A DNA stretch of 64,000 bases, taken from assembly GCA_001792895.1 (NCBI GenBank), contig MARA01000005.1, forward strand, positions 1,116,001 to 1,180,000, given 5' to 3'. The notes below the pieces were generated by a model, which was not told the origin of the DNA, ran no database searches, and saw only the letters and a program-made list of their open reading frames with translations. A program made the position numbers and the translations under genes. The number at the start of each line of letters is the position of its first letter. Within the stretch, counting starts at the first letter, position 1. This document shows, in pieces, positions 37,132-50,854 of this stretch. Origin of the DNA: Lentinus brumalis. Lineage: Eukaryota; Basidiomycota; Agaricomycetes; Polyporales; Polyporaceae.

Positions 37132-39531
37132 ATGAAAATCACCCAGAAGATTGACCAGGCCGCGAAGGAGGACCGCGTCTGGTGGTCCTTCGAGTATTTC
37201 CCACCCAGGACAGCGCAGGTTAGCTATCTCTCCGGACGGCCGCCGCCTGCCTCTTTTGCAACTTTATTCACTTAGGCATGCCCAGGGTCTCCAAAACCTT
37301 CTCGATCGTATCGAGCGCATGCGCGCATTAGGCCCTGAATTCGTCGACATCACATGGTGAGTCTGGCCCGGAAATCAAAATCAAGCAGGATAGACGCAGA
37401 CGGTCTGCACAGGAACGCTGGAGGACGCACGTCGGACCTCACCTCGGAGCTCGTCAAGACGTGTCAGAAGCTCATTGGCATCGAGACATGTATGCATCTC
37501 ACCTGCACGGGTATGCCGAAGGAGAAGGTGGACATTGCCTTGCGGGTGAGTTTCCTCTCATGCATCGGTCTCTGCATCCTTTGCAACGGGCTTTGCCACG
37601 CCTACACATCACGAACGGGTGCTGGGAGTGCTCTTGCTTTCATACCATCCGTATGACGTGGTGAGAAAGGCGTCTTAATAAGCAGACAGACGTCCGGTGC
37701 GCTATCGCGGCGTCGTGTACGCCTGACTGCACATGGGATCACCCCTGGGATAGCGGAACGACGTGTCGTCCATGCTTTCGTGTCCGGAATGATGGGACTG
37801 ACTTCTGCAACCGTAGGAAGCCAAACAGCACGGTTGTCGCAATGTCCTTGCCCTACGGGGAGATCCTCCGGTTGGCAAAGAGTGGGAGGCAGTTGAAGGC
37901 GGGTTTCAGTACGGCGTCGATCTCGTTCGCCACATCCGCAAGCATTATGGCGACTACTTCGACATCGCTGTTGCGGGTTACCCGCAGACCCACCGGCTCC
38001 CTCCCGAAGAGGCGGCACGCGAGATGCAATACCTCAAGGACAAGGTTGATGCTGGTGCCAACTTCATTTTCACTCAGATGTTTTACGACATCGATATGTT
38101 CGTAGAGTGGGTACGCGCTGCTCGGGCCGCCGGTATCACGATCCCCATCGTTCCCGGCATCATGCCCATCCAGACGTGGAACGGCTTCCAGAAAGCGACG
38201 TCCCTGGCCAAGATCACAGTCCCACAAGCATTCTTGGACGAGCTTGAGCCGCACAAGAACAACGACGAGAAGGTTCGGGAGCTCGGCACGAAGCTGGTAG
38301 CGAACATGTGCCGGCAGATTCTTGCTGCGGACATCGGTATCAAGGGCCTCCACTTTTATACCATGAATCTGGAGAAGGGCTGCCGTATGTTGCTAGAAGA
38401 ACTGAATCTGGTACCGCGGGTGGAGGTCGTCAAGCCCCTGCCCTGGAGACAGGTGTGTGGCCGGTTGCTCTCCTTGCGCCTTCACTCCCATACTGACTCA
38501 CACGGCCGCTATGGTGCAGTCCCTCACCCCCAACCGCCGCACCGAGACCATTCGTCCCATCTTCTGGGCCAACCGGACGCGCTCCTACCTCTCGCGTACC
38601 GAGAACTGGGACGAGTACCCCAATGGTCGTTTCGGAGACTCGCGTTCGCCCGCATACGGCGAACTCGACGGTTACGGAGTCTGGCTCAAGCAGTCCAAGG
38701 AGGACGCGCTCAAGCTTTGGGACACGCCGACATCTATCGACGACATCCACGCGCTGTTCGCTAAGTTCTGTGTTGGCCAACTCCAGGCGCTTCCCTGGTC
38801 GGACACCGCGCCATCGAGCGAGACGACCGTCATCGCGCAGCAACTGGCGAAGCTGAACGAGCTCGGGTTCCTGACTATCAACTCTCAACCTGCTGTTGAT
38901 GGTGCGCGCAGCGATGACAGGATCCATGGTTGGGGACCTGCGAATGGATATGTCTACCAGAAGGTTCGCAAACAATGTTCTATGCTACTATGTGTGTTAT
39001 CATTGAGCTGTGATGCAGGCGTACCTCGAGTTCTTCGTCCCGCCAGACTTGCTCGAGATGCTCATTCCCCACATCGAGCGTGACATCAACATCACGTACT
39101 ACGTGATCAACAACCGTGGTGACCTGCGCACGAACACCCACTCCGACGGACCCAACGCCGTCACTTGGGGTGTATTCCCAGGCAAAGAGATCGTTCAGCC
39201 CACTATCGTTGAAGCAATCAGCTTCATGGCGTGGAAGGTCAGTCTCCCGACGCGTGGGACACTTTAGCGTAACAGAGCTAACGCATCTGCCACACAGGAT
39301 GAGGCTTACGAGCTCGGTCGTCAATGGGCCAAGGTCTACGAGCCGGAGTCGCCAACGCGCAAGCTCATCGACGAGATCATGGACACCTACTACCTCGTGA
39401 ACGTCGTGCATAACGACTTCAAGAAGCCTGAGGCCATCTTCGAGCCGTTCTTCAAAGCCGGCGCAGAGTATGCCGCTAAGCGCGGCGCCCCCACCGCCAA
39501 CGGTACCGCTACCAACGGCCATGCGTACTGA
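37132..39531 (+). CDS. MET13: Methylenetetrahydrofolate reductase
   Basis: Model: join(37132..37218,37286..37356,37413..37545,37817..38452,38520..38963,39019..39237,39298..39531), 607 aa, the usual length for eukaryotic MTHFR. The N-terminal catalytic barrel is visible: WWSFEYFPPRTAQGLQNL with the active-site Glu, DITWNAGGRTSDLT, CMHLTCTGM, VLALRGDPP, and TQMFYDIDMF. The C-terminal regulatory domain follows (FGDSRSPAYGELDGYG, then ITYYVINNRGDLRTNTHSD and TWGVFPGKEI). It reduces 5,10-methylene-THF to 5-methyl-THF with a flavin cofactor, feeding methionine synthesis in the cytosol. Whether it corresponds to yeast MET13 or MET12 cannot be fixed from here. Intron 3 is 271 nt, several times the local norm. 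All phases are 0 or close correctly. Confidence 0.93.
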
Positions 39532-40311
39532 AGAGGCCCCGCTACTTACGACACCCCTGAGTGTATCCGGACCCCATACCCATCGACCCCAACACTCCTC
39601 GACGGCGCTTCCACAGCGTCGCAGACATAATCACGGCAGTCCAACAGACTGCCAGCCACGGTTGGCTTGCTCTATCTTTTTCCAAGCATCGTCACCGGGT
39701 TCAACCCCACCGCTCCCTAGGCTCTAGCCTTGTATATCTGTTTTCATAGTCTTTGCTCTTCCATGCTCCTGGCTTCGTCGCATCGCACTCTATTCGCATT
39801 CGCATCGCACACGCCCATCCATCATCACGACCTGTATCATCCACGCCCACTCGCTCACTCACCATTGCATCAACTGCATTCCCCTGCCGTCCTGCAGCGG
39901 GGCACCCATTCGCCTATCTCACCTCCGTCGTACGCTCTGCTCTGTTGTAGGGACTCTTTGCATCCAACTGCATGTATTTTATTGCTCTCGATCTAGTTCT
40001 CCATGAATAGTAGTGTGGTAGAGGTCGGATGTATTCAGCTACGAAGTAGTGGGAGTATGTATCTGCCGCGCGTCTTTCTTGCTAGTGGTATCTCACGCAC
40101 AACGTTCCACCTCGCGACTCCCATGTCCGCGTCCAGCTTAAACTTTGATTGCCTCTGAGTCTCTGAGTCTTGGCTTCAACTCATAGGCTTGTCAGTTGTC
40201 CGCGTCGATTGCATACAGCCATTCCACAGAGCTCGGTTCCTTTGGGTGTGTACTCGTACTGAGTTCATAGACAGAGTCGAAGATACTCACAGACAATCCA
40301 GTCTCGATAAC
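39532..40311. other. Intergenic region, MTHFR 3' end to HET gene
   Basis: Pyrimidine-rich 3' sequence followed by the HET gene leader. The open frame of the HET gene extends 41 codons upstream of its first ATG (to 40189) but without an earlier ATG. Nothing else is supported. Confidence 0.5.
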
Positions 40312-42330
40312 ATGTGGCTCCTTAGTACTGCCCGCGCAGAACTCCACTTCTATGTCTCCCCTGAGGCAGTCCAGGGTGGATACGCCATCCTCTCACATGT
40401 ATGGGACGCGGAGGAACAGACCTTGCAAGACCTCCAGGAGCTGCGGAAGCGATGCAGCACGACGGAAGAGAACCCGCGGAATCTCGTATGCGAGAAGATC
40501 AAGCGGTGCTGCGAGCTCGCCGAGAGCCACGGCTTCGAATGGGTGTGGATTGACACCTGCTGCATCGATAAGACGAGCAGTGCGGAACTTTCGGAGGCCA
40601 TCAACTCGATGTTTAAGTACTACTCCCTCGCCGGCCTCTGCTATGCGTATCTCAAGGACGTTCCTACCGAGGGGGCATTCGCGGGGTACCCGGTCGCACC
40701 GCCCTTCCAGCAAAGCCGTTGGCACACGCGGGGTTGGACACTGCAGGAGCTCATCGCCCCTAGGACTGTGATCTTCCTCTCCTGCGACTGGGTTGCCCTG
40801 GGGAGCAAGGTGGACCTCGCTGCATCTTTGGAGCTGCGGACGGGTATCCCAGCAGATCTGCTGAGGCTTCAGCGAAGAATATCAGACTTCAGCGTGGCGC
40901 AACGCATGTCGTGGGCTGCATACCGGACGACGACGCGTGTAGAGGACGAGGCGTACTCTTTGCTCGGCATCTTCGACATCATGATGCCCACCCTCTATGG
41001 CGAGGGCCGGAAGGCGTTTCGCAGGCTCCAGGAAGAGATCATGCGGCAGTCCGCCGACCCGACTCTCTTCGCGTGGGGCGTCTGCATCGACCCGCTGCTT
41101 CTGGCAAAGACCTCGCTCAATGGGCAGGCACTTAGCGAGCCACAGTCGTACGAACGGGAATCCCGCCTCTTCGCATACGGTCCTGGCGCGTTCTCGGAGT
41201 GCGGCCGTTTCACTTACACGTCTCACTTCGGTGCCGAAGACCATGAACGAGACGAAGAGACTTCTCCTCAGGTACGCACGGGGCCTTTCCGTCTTTCTTC
41301 CGTGATTTACCGTCTCGCCGCTGTTCAGTCGTCCAGTCTGATATCCCGTCCGGTTATGGACGACACTATGACATTCGCAGTCAGCCCCAGTGGCGTGCTG
41401 GCTCATATACCGGTTGCCGACCTAGATCCAGTGTCGGGTTTTGCCTTCGCAGAACTCGGACTTTCCACTGAAGGAGATCGTCTCTTGCTCATCCTCCTAC
41501 GGCGACCTCACACTCCCTCCCGATCCCATCCTGCCTACCACGTCGGCGCAAGGAATTCCCGCGATCAATACATCCGCCTTGTGCGTATTGAAGCAAAGGG
41601 AAGCGTTGACTCGGACAACTGGCGCATTGCGTCTGCGTGGTCGGAGGCGTCCTGGAAGTGGACGGACGTTTACCTCCTACACAACGTTCAGTCTCCTACC
41701 CATCGGTTTCCTGGCATCCCGAGCATCCCTATGAACCACAGTCTTCACCCACTGTTCCGCTTTCCCGACGCCAATATACAAGCATTCATGGACAGCTTAC
41801 GCTCTGGCAACAGGTTCTTCAAGAGGGTCCACTTAGCGTCGGTCACAAACGTGCAATTTCCAGTGATTGACGCTCTCCCTCTGTCGTTCGTGTTCTCCAA
41901 AGGAGAGAAGAGGCTCCAGGCTCGGTCTCTGGAGATGTTCGCAATCGTAATTTCGGTCGGGCAATGCGCGGCCTGCAATATCACGGTTCTGCCAACCTCG
42001 ACAGACATCGAGCCGGTACATAGTTCTCCTTCTCTTCCAAATATGTGGGCCCATGCGCGATCCTATGTCTACGACGGGGACATTCCTAGACTTGAGACGC
42101 ACGACTGTGGTGAAGATCACGTCTCCGCGTGGTCTGGGATGACGAGGTCGTTTGTATGTGGCGGATATCGGAGAAAGTGGGAGTCCCAGGGCCGCACCGT
42201 GCGAATCACCTTGTCCTTCACGCCCTGTCCGCTCAACTTCGGCAGGACTGTGGTGCTGGTCGCATCTGCAGATATAGATCACTCTCTCTCTGAGCCATTT
42301 GGAGTAGAGCCACTGCGATTATATGGATGA
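40312..42330 (+). CDS. HET-domain protein (heterokaryon-incompatibility type)
   Basis: 672 aa if read without introns from the first ATG. The HET domain fills the N-terminal half: GGYAILSHVW, then FEWVWIDTCCIDKTSSAEL with INSMFKYY, then TRGWTLQELIAPRTVIFLS, and DEAYSLLGIFDIMMPTLYGE. HET domains are TIR-related modules that trigger cell death or growth arrest after non-self fusion, and are also widespread in mushrooms with unknown partners. No NACHT or repeat region is attached; the C-terminal half has no recognised domain. The segment 41272-41328 (57 nt, gtacgc..ttcag) has the look of an intron with no stop and a length divisible by three, so a shorter isoform lacking 19 residues is possible. 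Confidence 0.85.
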   Translation: MWLLSTARAELHFYVSPEAVQGGYAILSHVWDAEEQTLQDLQELRKRCSTTEENPRNLVCEKIKRCCELAESHGFEWVWIDTCCIDKTSSAELSEAINSMFKYYSLAGLCYAYLKDVPTEGAFAGYPVAPPFQQSRWHTRGWTLQELIAPRTVIFLSCDWVALGSKVDLAASLELRTGIPADLLRLQRRISDFSVAQRMSWAAYRTTTRVEDEAYSLLGIFDIMMPTLYGEGRKAFRRLQEEIMRQSADPTLFAWGVCIDPLLLAKTSLNGQALSEPQSYERESRLFAYGPGAFSECGRFTYTSHFGAEDHERDEETSPQVRTGPFRLSSVIYRLAAVQSSSLISRPVMDDTMTFAVSPSGVLAHIPVADLDPVSGFAFAELGLSTEGDRLLLILLRRPHTPSRSHPAYHVGARNSRDQYIRLVRIEAKGSVDSDNWRIASAWSEASWKWTDVYLLHNVQSPTHRFPGIPSIPMNHSLHPLFRFPDANIQAFMDSLRSGNRFFKRVHLASVTNVQFPVIDALPLSFVFSKGEKRLQARSLEMFAIVISVGQCAACNITVLPTSTDIEPVHSSPSLPNMWAHARSYVYDGDIPRLETHDCGEDHVSAWSGMTRSFVCGGYRRKWESQGRTVRITLSFTPCPLNFGRTVVLVASADIDHSLSEPFGVEPLRLYG

Positions 42331-43212
42331 TCTCAGACCTCATAGCCGTCACGGTTGAGGCGGAGAAGTCCCACAAAGGTGCGGTTGTGCTGCCTTGCGA
42401 ATACAGGCATTGATGATGCCCGTTTTTCAGGTTGTGTCTTTAGTTCATATAACCAACCACACCCTATGTCGTACTGAGTCCAAGGTCATGGTGTTTTGAT
42501 TGGACCTGCGGTAGTCAGCCCTTCGTCCCCGGTCGCGACATCATAACTCAAAAGTCTACCGTCGAGTGTACGGCAGTCTGGCACAATGGCTGCGACGATT
42601 CTATTTCTACGACCCGCGAATACAGAGGGAGGATTGTAAATCAGGCAAGTGACACGTCTATAGTGGATACGACAAGCGGACTATCAGGTGGCGAAGAAGC
42701 GCCGTATGAACTTCGGGCACGGGTTGGGCGAGACCTGAGCTTGTTCTCATGCTGTACAGTGTATCACGCAGACAGACATAGAACACCTGACGTCGCATCT
42801 TCCCAGATTGTGACTGTCCCCGACTATGTCAAGAGGGCTTCTAGCTATTGACGAACTTGCAAAAGAGTCGACCGCTCACCCCTTCGGTCAGTGCCAAGTG
42901 TCATCGGTCTTCCGCTTACTTATCTCTATTTGCTTGCCAGAAGTGACCATCAGAATTTTCTGCACCATCGCCCTACCTCCCTGAACATACTGAATCGTGC
43001 TCATGTCACCTGAACCTTTTCAGAACTGGAGCGCCGCTGATGACGATACTGGTACTGCGATCTGACCAGGTCACTTGAGATATCTGTACAGTTCTGTCTC
43101 ACCTTGCGCCACGCGGTGCAGACTTCTTTACCCCTTACCTGACGAATCTCTGAGACGAGCAGTTATAAATCCATCCAGACCTCCAAAGCACCTCGACACC
43201 TCGTTGCTCGAG
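42331..43212. other. Intergenic region
   Basis: About 0.9 kb without a supported gene. The distal end carries the TATA element of the next gene. Confidence 0.5.
43164..43170 (+). promoter_or_regulatory. TATA box of the GH127-like gene
   Basis: TATAAAT lies 43 bp upstream of the start codon at 43213. Confidence 0.6.
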
Positions 43213-46200
43213 ATGTTTACGATTGCCTCCCTGGCGCATCTGTCCCTCTTTGTGGCGGTATGCGTTGGACAGACAGCATCGCGTCGTAAGCCTCTCACCG
43301 AATCTGTGTGCTTTGCCGTGCTCATGCCTTTGGCCGCCACAGTCGCTCCCAAGAAGTACCTTAGCTTGCCCTTGGGAACTGTAAAGCCCGCGGGTTGGCT
43401 TTCCGACCAGGTGAATCCCGGGCCGTTGTCGCTCCTCTGCGTCAGTAATGATCCAGGTACTCACGCAAGTGCTTGCATTCTAGCTGAAGGTTCAGGCTGC
43501 CGGACTAGCTGGGCATCAGCGCGAGTTTTACAACTAGTCAGTTGCAGATGCCTGCATATGTAGTACCTGCTCGCTGATCCTCGTTTTTCCAGTGTCTCGG
43601 ACAGTGACTGGACAGGAGGATCCTCCGCTTATTCGGACCTGGAGGAAGGTGTTTATGTTTCACGTCAATCCCTCGTTATGCATCCGTTGAACACTTCACG
43701 CACTGCTGTCAGCCGGAAGCTACTGGTTTGTACGTGTTCTCTCTTACCACTACCTTTCATCAGCTGATACCCTTTGCAGAATGGGTTGGTGCCGACGGGA
43801 GTTCTGGCAAATGACGCATCGATCCAGAACCAGACACAACAATTCCTCGAGTATGTACTTGACCACCAGGACTCCACAGGCTGGATTGGTCCCGAGGTGA
43901 ACACCACGAAGGCGCGCTACCTTTGGGGCAGGTATGCTACAAGGGTCGCCACCTGTCCATCGTTCTCTGAATGAGCTGTCTGCATAGGTATCCATTCCTC
44001 TTCGGCGCTATCCAGGTGGTCGAAGCAGACCCCTCACAGGCCGACCGCGTCGTGGGCGCCATCTGGAAGTTCATCCAGCTCGCCAACACAATGCTCGACA
44101 ACGATGAAGGGCTGGAAGACTGGGGCCGCTCTCGCTGGGAGGAGTTCGCCCTGAGCTTGCAATGGTGAGGACAGCATCTGTCCGTAGCTGAATATATGTC
44201 ATATTCACTGTGCGTACGACAGGATATACGACAATTATCCGAACGGACAGGAAGATCTTCTACTCAATATGATGCAAAAGCTTAAGATCACTGGATTCTC
44301 GTGGGAGGACATTTTCGCGGAGGCGGTGAGCGAACCTACTACCCCACGATAGGTCTCCCAACCTCATGTCCGAGTGCAGAACTTCCCGAAGACCGCTACT
44401 GAAGGGCTGACCAGTCCTTTCGGAGACCTAGCATGGCATGGTGTCAACGTGGCAGAGGGCTTGAAGGCGCTCGGGGTGTCGTATCGTTTCACCCAGAACA
44501 AGACTGGTTCGTTTCATCTCGTCAATGCCAAAACTATGCAACCATTGATCTTCGTACGGTCGCAGAACTTGACATTGCTAGCGCGGGCTGGGATATCGTC
44601 TTTCAGTACCACGGCCGTCCGTCCGGTTCTTTCGCTGCGGACGAGTACCTGGCTGGGCTCGAGGCCGCAAGAGGGTACGTTGCTGTGATTCTCCTCGGTG
44701 CGATGTTGTCACATTGACCTGCTCGCACAAGATCCGAGTTATGCATGGTCGTGGTGCGATATTCTCATCTTTGACATACCTTCCATGTCGTCGACGCTGA
44801 CACTATCCCACGCAGGAAACCATGTTCTCGTGCGTGTTGCATCTCCTTTTTGCCGCTATATGTCTCACCTTAGCGCAGAGGCTCCTACCTTTACCAAGTG
44901 ATCGGAGACCTCAAGTATGCGGATCGAGTACGTTCCACCAATGTCTGCGCGACTTACTCTGACCCCAGTCTAGGTCGAGCGCATAACATATAATGCGCTT
45001 CCCGCGACGCTCACTGGAGGTGAGCTGATGGCCCAGCTGGCGTGTCGGCACGGTCGTGACCCCCTTGGTACATAGATATGTGGTCCCGTCAGTACCTTCA
45101 GCAACAGAATCAGATCGCCGCCAAGAACATGAACCCGTGCGTCCTCTGTCCCGCTTCTGTGTGTCAGCCTTCTCATTGAGCCATTTGCAGGGACCCCTTC
45201 CCAAGAGACGGGTGAGTCATCGTGTAGTACTGGACGGGCGATAAAGTGACTAACTTCTCTCGCAGATCGTACTCCAATGTCTTCGGTCTTGAGCCGAACT
45301 ATCCGTGCGTATCCTGTGGCAAACCTTCGTGCGCAGTGCCTTGACAGATTCTGTGACTGCCAGATGCTGCACAGTGAATCACCCTCAGGGGTGGCCGAAG
45401 TTCATCAGCAATGCATTCGTGCTTACGCCAGATAAGAGCTCATTAGTCCACGTCTACCTTGGTCCATATAGCGTCGATGCTACTCTCGCCGACAGTGCGT
45501 GGTACACGGTCCCCGCTTCCATACATCTACTCATGCTTCAGCGTCGCAGACAACCACGTTGCAGTTACCGTGGACACGCTGTACCCATTCAGTGATACGC
45601 TGACCACTACGATCACTGCAGACAAGCCGTTCAAGTACTACGTTCGAATTCCCAGCTGGACTAGCAACGGCACCGTAGCCGTCAACAATGGCGCTGCACA
45701 TCCAGTATCGCCGTCGGATGGTCTTCACTCTGTAGCGGTTGAGGCTGGCACCACCCAGATCACCCTGAATCTGCCCGCTGAGATCACGACAGGTTATGAT
45801 CCTCTTTCTAGCTCAGAAACTTTGCTAATCCTTCGAACGCTATGCAGAGCAACGTCCACATGGCGCCATCGCCGTCCACCGAGGTCCTCTGCACTACGCC
45901 TACGACATCCCGCGCTCCCAGACTGTCCTAGCGCGGAACAGCCAACAGCCACTCGCCGTCGACCTCGAGTTCGACGCAACAGCTGCCTGGCAGTATGCGA
46001 TTGACCCTTCGACGCTCACGTTCCACGCGGGTACCCCCGAGGGCGGGAAGCTCCCATCCCCAGTTTTTGACTCGGGACTATCACCCTTCACAATCAGCGT
46101 ATCTGCGTGCCCCATCGTGTGGGACGTCGCTGGGGACACCTTTGCGTCCGCACCGCCCGAAAGCCCGGCGTGTACCGGGAGCCCGGTGAACATCACGCTG

Positions 46201-46314
46201 TCCCCGTATGGGGTGAGTACAGCTTCTCTTAGAACCCTGCTTAGCTGACTGACTGCGGCGAGACAGACGACGAAGCTCCGGATCTCGGAGTTCCCTGTTT
46301 ACTCTGCGGCATGA
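43213..46314 (+). CDS. Secreted GH127-like glycoside hydrolase (DUF1680 / beta-L-arabinofuranosidase family)
   Basis: Model of 21 exons: join(43213..43285,43343..43410,43484..43536,43593..43648,43713..43729,43780..43931,43988..44164,44223..44325,44380..44506,44566..44674,44732..44753,44816..44829,44879..44927,44974..45019,45076..45136,45191..45211,45266..45304,45364..45494,45550..45792,45848..46212,46267..46314), 657 aa. It starts with a hydrophobic signal peptide ([19 protein letters not shown]). Family features include [78 protein letters not shown] and [16 protein letters not shown], where the Cys pair is a candidate metal or catalytic site as in characterised GH127 enzymes. Family members release L-arabinofuranose from plant glycans, fitting a plant-biomass-degrading fungus; substrate is inferred. 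Microexons of 14, 17, 21 and 22 nt are needed for continuity. Confidence 0.85.
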
Positions 46315-46688
46315 TTACCCGTGTGGAGACCATCTTCACCGGTCTAGCCTGTAGCTCCATCGCAAACATCGTTATTATGCCTCCAATGTACAGTTAGTAA
46401 TCTTCAAGTCAACACGTACTCCAGATCTCCGCGAGCTCCACCTCACCTTCCAGCCAGACGTTTCGCAAGGTTCTCACTGTTCGTTGATAGAGGCGTGACT
46501 GACTATAGGCAGACAACAAAACGTTCGATACACGGCGGAGTCGTGAAGGAAATAACTGCCACTCTGCCGGACTTTCGGTCCCACACGGCCGTCTTGACAG
46601 GTTGGCGGCTCTCGAAAGGAACGAAGAACCGTGCGTCTCGAGCCCATGAGATGGTACAAGGCAATGCTGTTGTTACTCGTTTCGACAA
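46315..46688. other. Convergent 3' intergenic region
   Basis: 374 bp between the converging GH127-like (+) and SDR (-) genes; no feature seen. Short frames here on both strands are not supported. Confidence 0.5.
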
Positions 46689-47553
46689 TTAGACCACGAA
46701 CCCCTTCAGCCATGGTCAGTATGTCACGTCATCGCACATATTGGTGAAACACGTACCCCGTTCACCCTCAACGTCTGGCCATTGACCCAGCTCGCCTCTG
46801 GGCCCGCCAAGAACGCAACGACGTTCGCGACCTCCTCCGGCTTTCCGAGGCGCTTGGGCGGATGGAGACCGGCGAAGAAGTTGATTTGCTGCTCCGTCTT
46901 GTTGAGGCGGAACATGTCAGTGTCGATGGGCCCGGGTGCGACGGTATTGACGGTGATGTTGCGAGCCCCGAGCTCCTTTGCGAGGGTGCGGCTGATCTGC
47001 TCCACAGCGCCCTTCGTGGAGACGTAGAGCATGTAGTTCGGCGTCACTGCCGATGCGCTGGCCAGCGAGCTAGAGAAGAAGATAACGCGACCACCTGGGA
47101 GACGACCTATATTAGCAGAATTCGTAGCAGGATCAAGGCAAGGAACCGACCTGCAGTGAGGTGAGGCGCGGCCGCCTGGGCAAGGAAGAAAGGGCCCTTG
47201 ACATTCGTGTTGTAATGGCGGTCGAAATCCGCCTCCGTGACGTCCGCGGGGCTCTTCATGTCCATGACACCCGCGTTCAGCACCACGACATCAAGCCTGC
47301 CGAGCTGGCGCAGGGTTTCCTCGACGAGACGCTTGTTGTCCGCGACGGTGGAGACATCCGCCTGCACGGTGATGGCCTTCCCGGCACCCTTGGCGTTGAT
47401 CGCGTCGGCGACCTCCTGAGCGGCGGAGGCACCAGAGACGTAGTTAATCACGACGTTCGCTCCCTGCGATGCGAGTTTGGTCGCGATAGATGCGCCGATG
47501 GAACGCGAAGAGCCGGTGACGATGGCGACCTTTCCGGAGAGTGGAAGAGACAT
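46689..47553 (-). CDS. Short-chain dehydrogenase/reductase (3-oxoacyl-ACP-reductase-like)
   Basis: Model: complement(join(46689..46703,46757..47106,47151..47553)), 255 aa. Classical SDR: TGSSRSIG cofactor motif at the N-terminus, DVSTV, LNAGVM, catalytic Ser region FFSSSLAS, YVSTK, and the family ending NGQTLRVNGGFVV. The five-codon last exon (46689-46703) completes this usual C-terminus, which supports the 53-nt last intron. The first intron is only 44 nt. It belongs to a different SDR subgroup from the tandem trio at 26-30 kb (shorter, ending in VNGG). Such enzymes reduce keto groups with NADPH; substrate unknown. It is convergent with the GH127-like gene. Confidence 0.9.
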
Positions 47554-47638
47554 TGCGGTATGGTGCGGATGGAGGAGTGTGTTCTGGACAGGAAGGGAAT
47601 AGGAGATCTGTGATTAGGAGACGACGCACCGAGGGCGA

Positions 47639-47645
47639 TTTTATA
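47639..47645 (-). promoter_or_regulatory. TATA box of the SDR at 47.5 kb
   Basis: TATAAAA on the minus strand, 86 bp upstream of the start codon at 47553. Confidence 0.6.
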
Positions 47646-48795
47646 CTCGTCGACAACATTCCAAGCGGACTTTCGAGCACCGAACGGCATATGTGTCTTC
47701 CAGTAATCCCTGGTAATCCTCATGGCGTGCTGACATTGCCTAGTGTCAAGACATCCGGAGTTTGGGTGGCGCGGTCGTGCAGCAGTTGCGCGTATATTTG
47801 TGGACCACGCCGTGCATGCCAGCAATGCCGTGATTGACCGCAGCGCAATCGATTTTCATGGCTGGGAGTCGGAGGGATACGTAGGACGAGCGGGCCTTTC
47901 AATGAGACACGATTGGAACGATTACACCGGGCACAGGATGGAGCTGGTAGCGTGTCGTACCAGTGTGGTGGCGGCATGATCTGCTATGTGAGCCCTACGA
48001 AAGACCCGGAAGAACGACAAAGCATAGGATGAGACAGGAAGCTCCAACATGTTGACTCGAGAGTCGAGACCAAGTTGAAGGTTCGCCTAGTCGGATTCTC
48101 TGAACTCAGAGTCATGAGGCACCAAAGTTCAGCTTCTCGTAGTTCAAGGCAGGCCTCAGACTGACCAAAATACATCTGACAAGGATTCTACAGTTTAGAG
48201 ATGCGGCTAGGGACGGTGGTGGTGGCTACCAAAGAAGTACTGCAAGACTGTGCCAAACGTAAGTTGATTCAGCAGCGTTTATATTCAGCAACAACGAAGC
48301 TAATTATATGGACTTACTCGGTCACAGCTTCGATAGAGCGTTCTCCTTCCTCCGATGATTTCAACTACGACTTTGAATGCTTGGCCTTCCAGGCTCCCGC
48401 CATCCCGCTCCTCTGAGTCGTCGCCTTCAAGTCTTTGTTGTCCGCGCGACAAGGGGGTCCATCATGGTGAGATACGGCTTTCTCGAATGGTACATATAAT
48501 ACTGAATCTTCCGTGCAAGCCGCGCCCGTTGATCGTCCCGACTCCCGACTTTCGGGAGGGTCCCGGAGGGTCCGGGGCTCTTCAGGGACATCTCTGAGCC
48601 TCCGTACTTTCTCCGAGAGGCGTTCCGTGGCCCATGGGGGAGCCCGGGGAGGTCGATGATGGTGGGGAAGGCTGGACCAATCGGTGTGAGAGCCAGGGCT
48701 CACCGGACCGCAGGCTGCCTCTGGCCATTGGCCGTTCACCCTGGCCTCCGCTGAGTACACCCGCGGACCAACTGTACATTCGCCCTCCCCGCACG

Positions 48796-48802
48796 TATAA
48801 AT
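48796..48802 (+). promoter_or_regulatory. TATA box of the xylulokinase gene
   Basis: TATAAAT lies 97 bp upstream of the start at 48899, next to CACG. Confidence 0.6.
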
Positions 48803-48898
48803 CTGCTGCAATGACCCACCGCGCCCACGCACAATCCCTTGCCCTTCTCCTCCCCCCTCATCCCGCTCAACCTCATCTCCCCCTACCTTTCGTTGGAG

Positions 48899-50854
<1,956 letters not shown>

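Larger units (their letters stand above)
47554..48898. other. Divergent intergenic region, SDR / xylulokinase
   Basis: 1.35 kb containing both promoters: a TATAAAA on the minus strand near the SDR and a TATAAAT near the xylulokinase start. It also holds GC-rich near-palindromes (for example around 48540-48580). Short frames show no domains. Confidence 0.5.
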
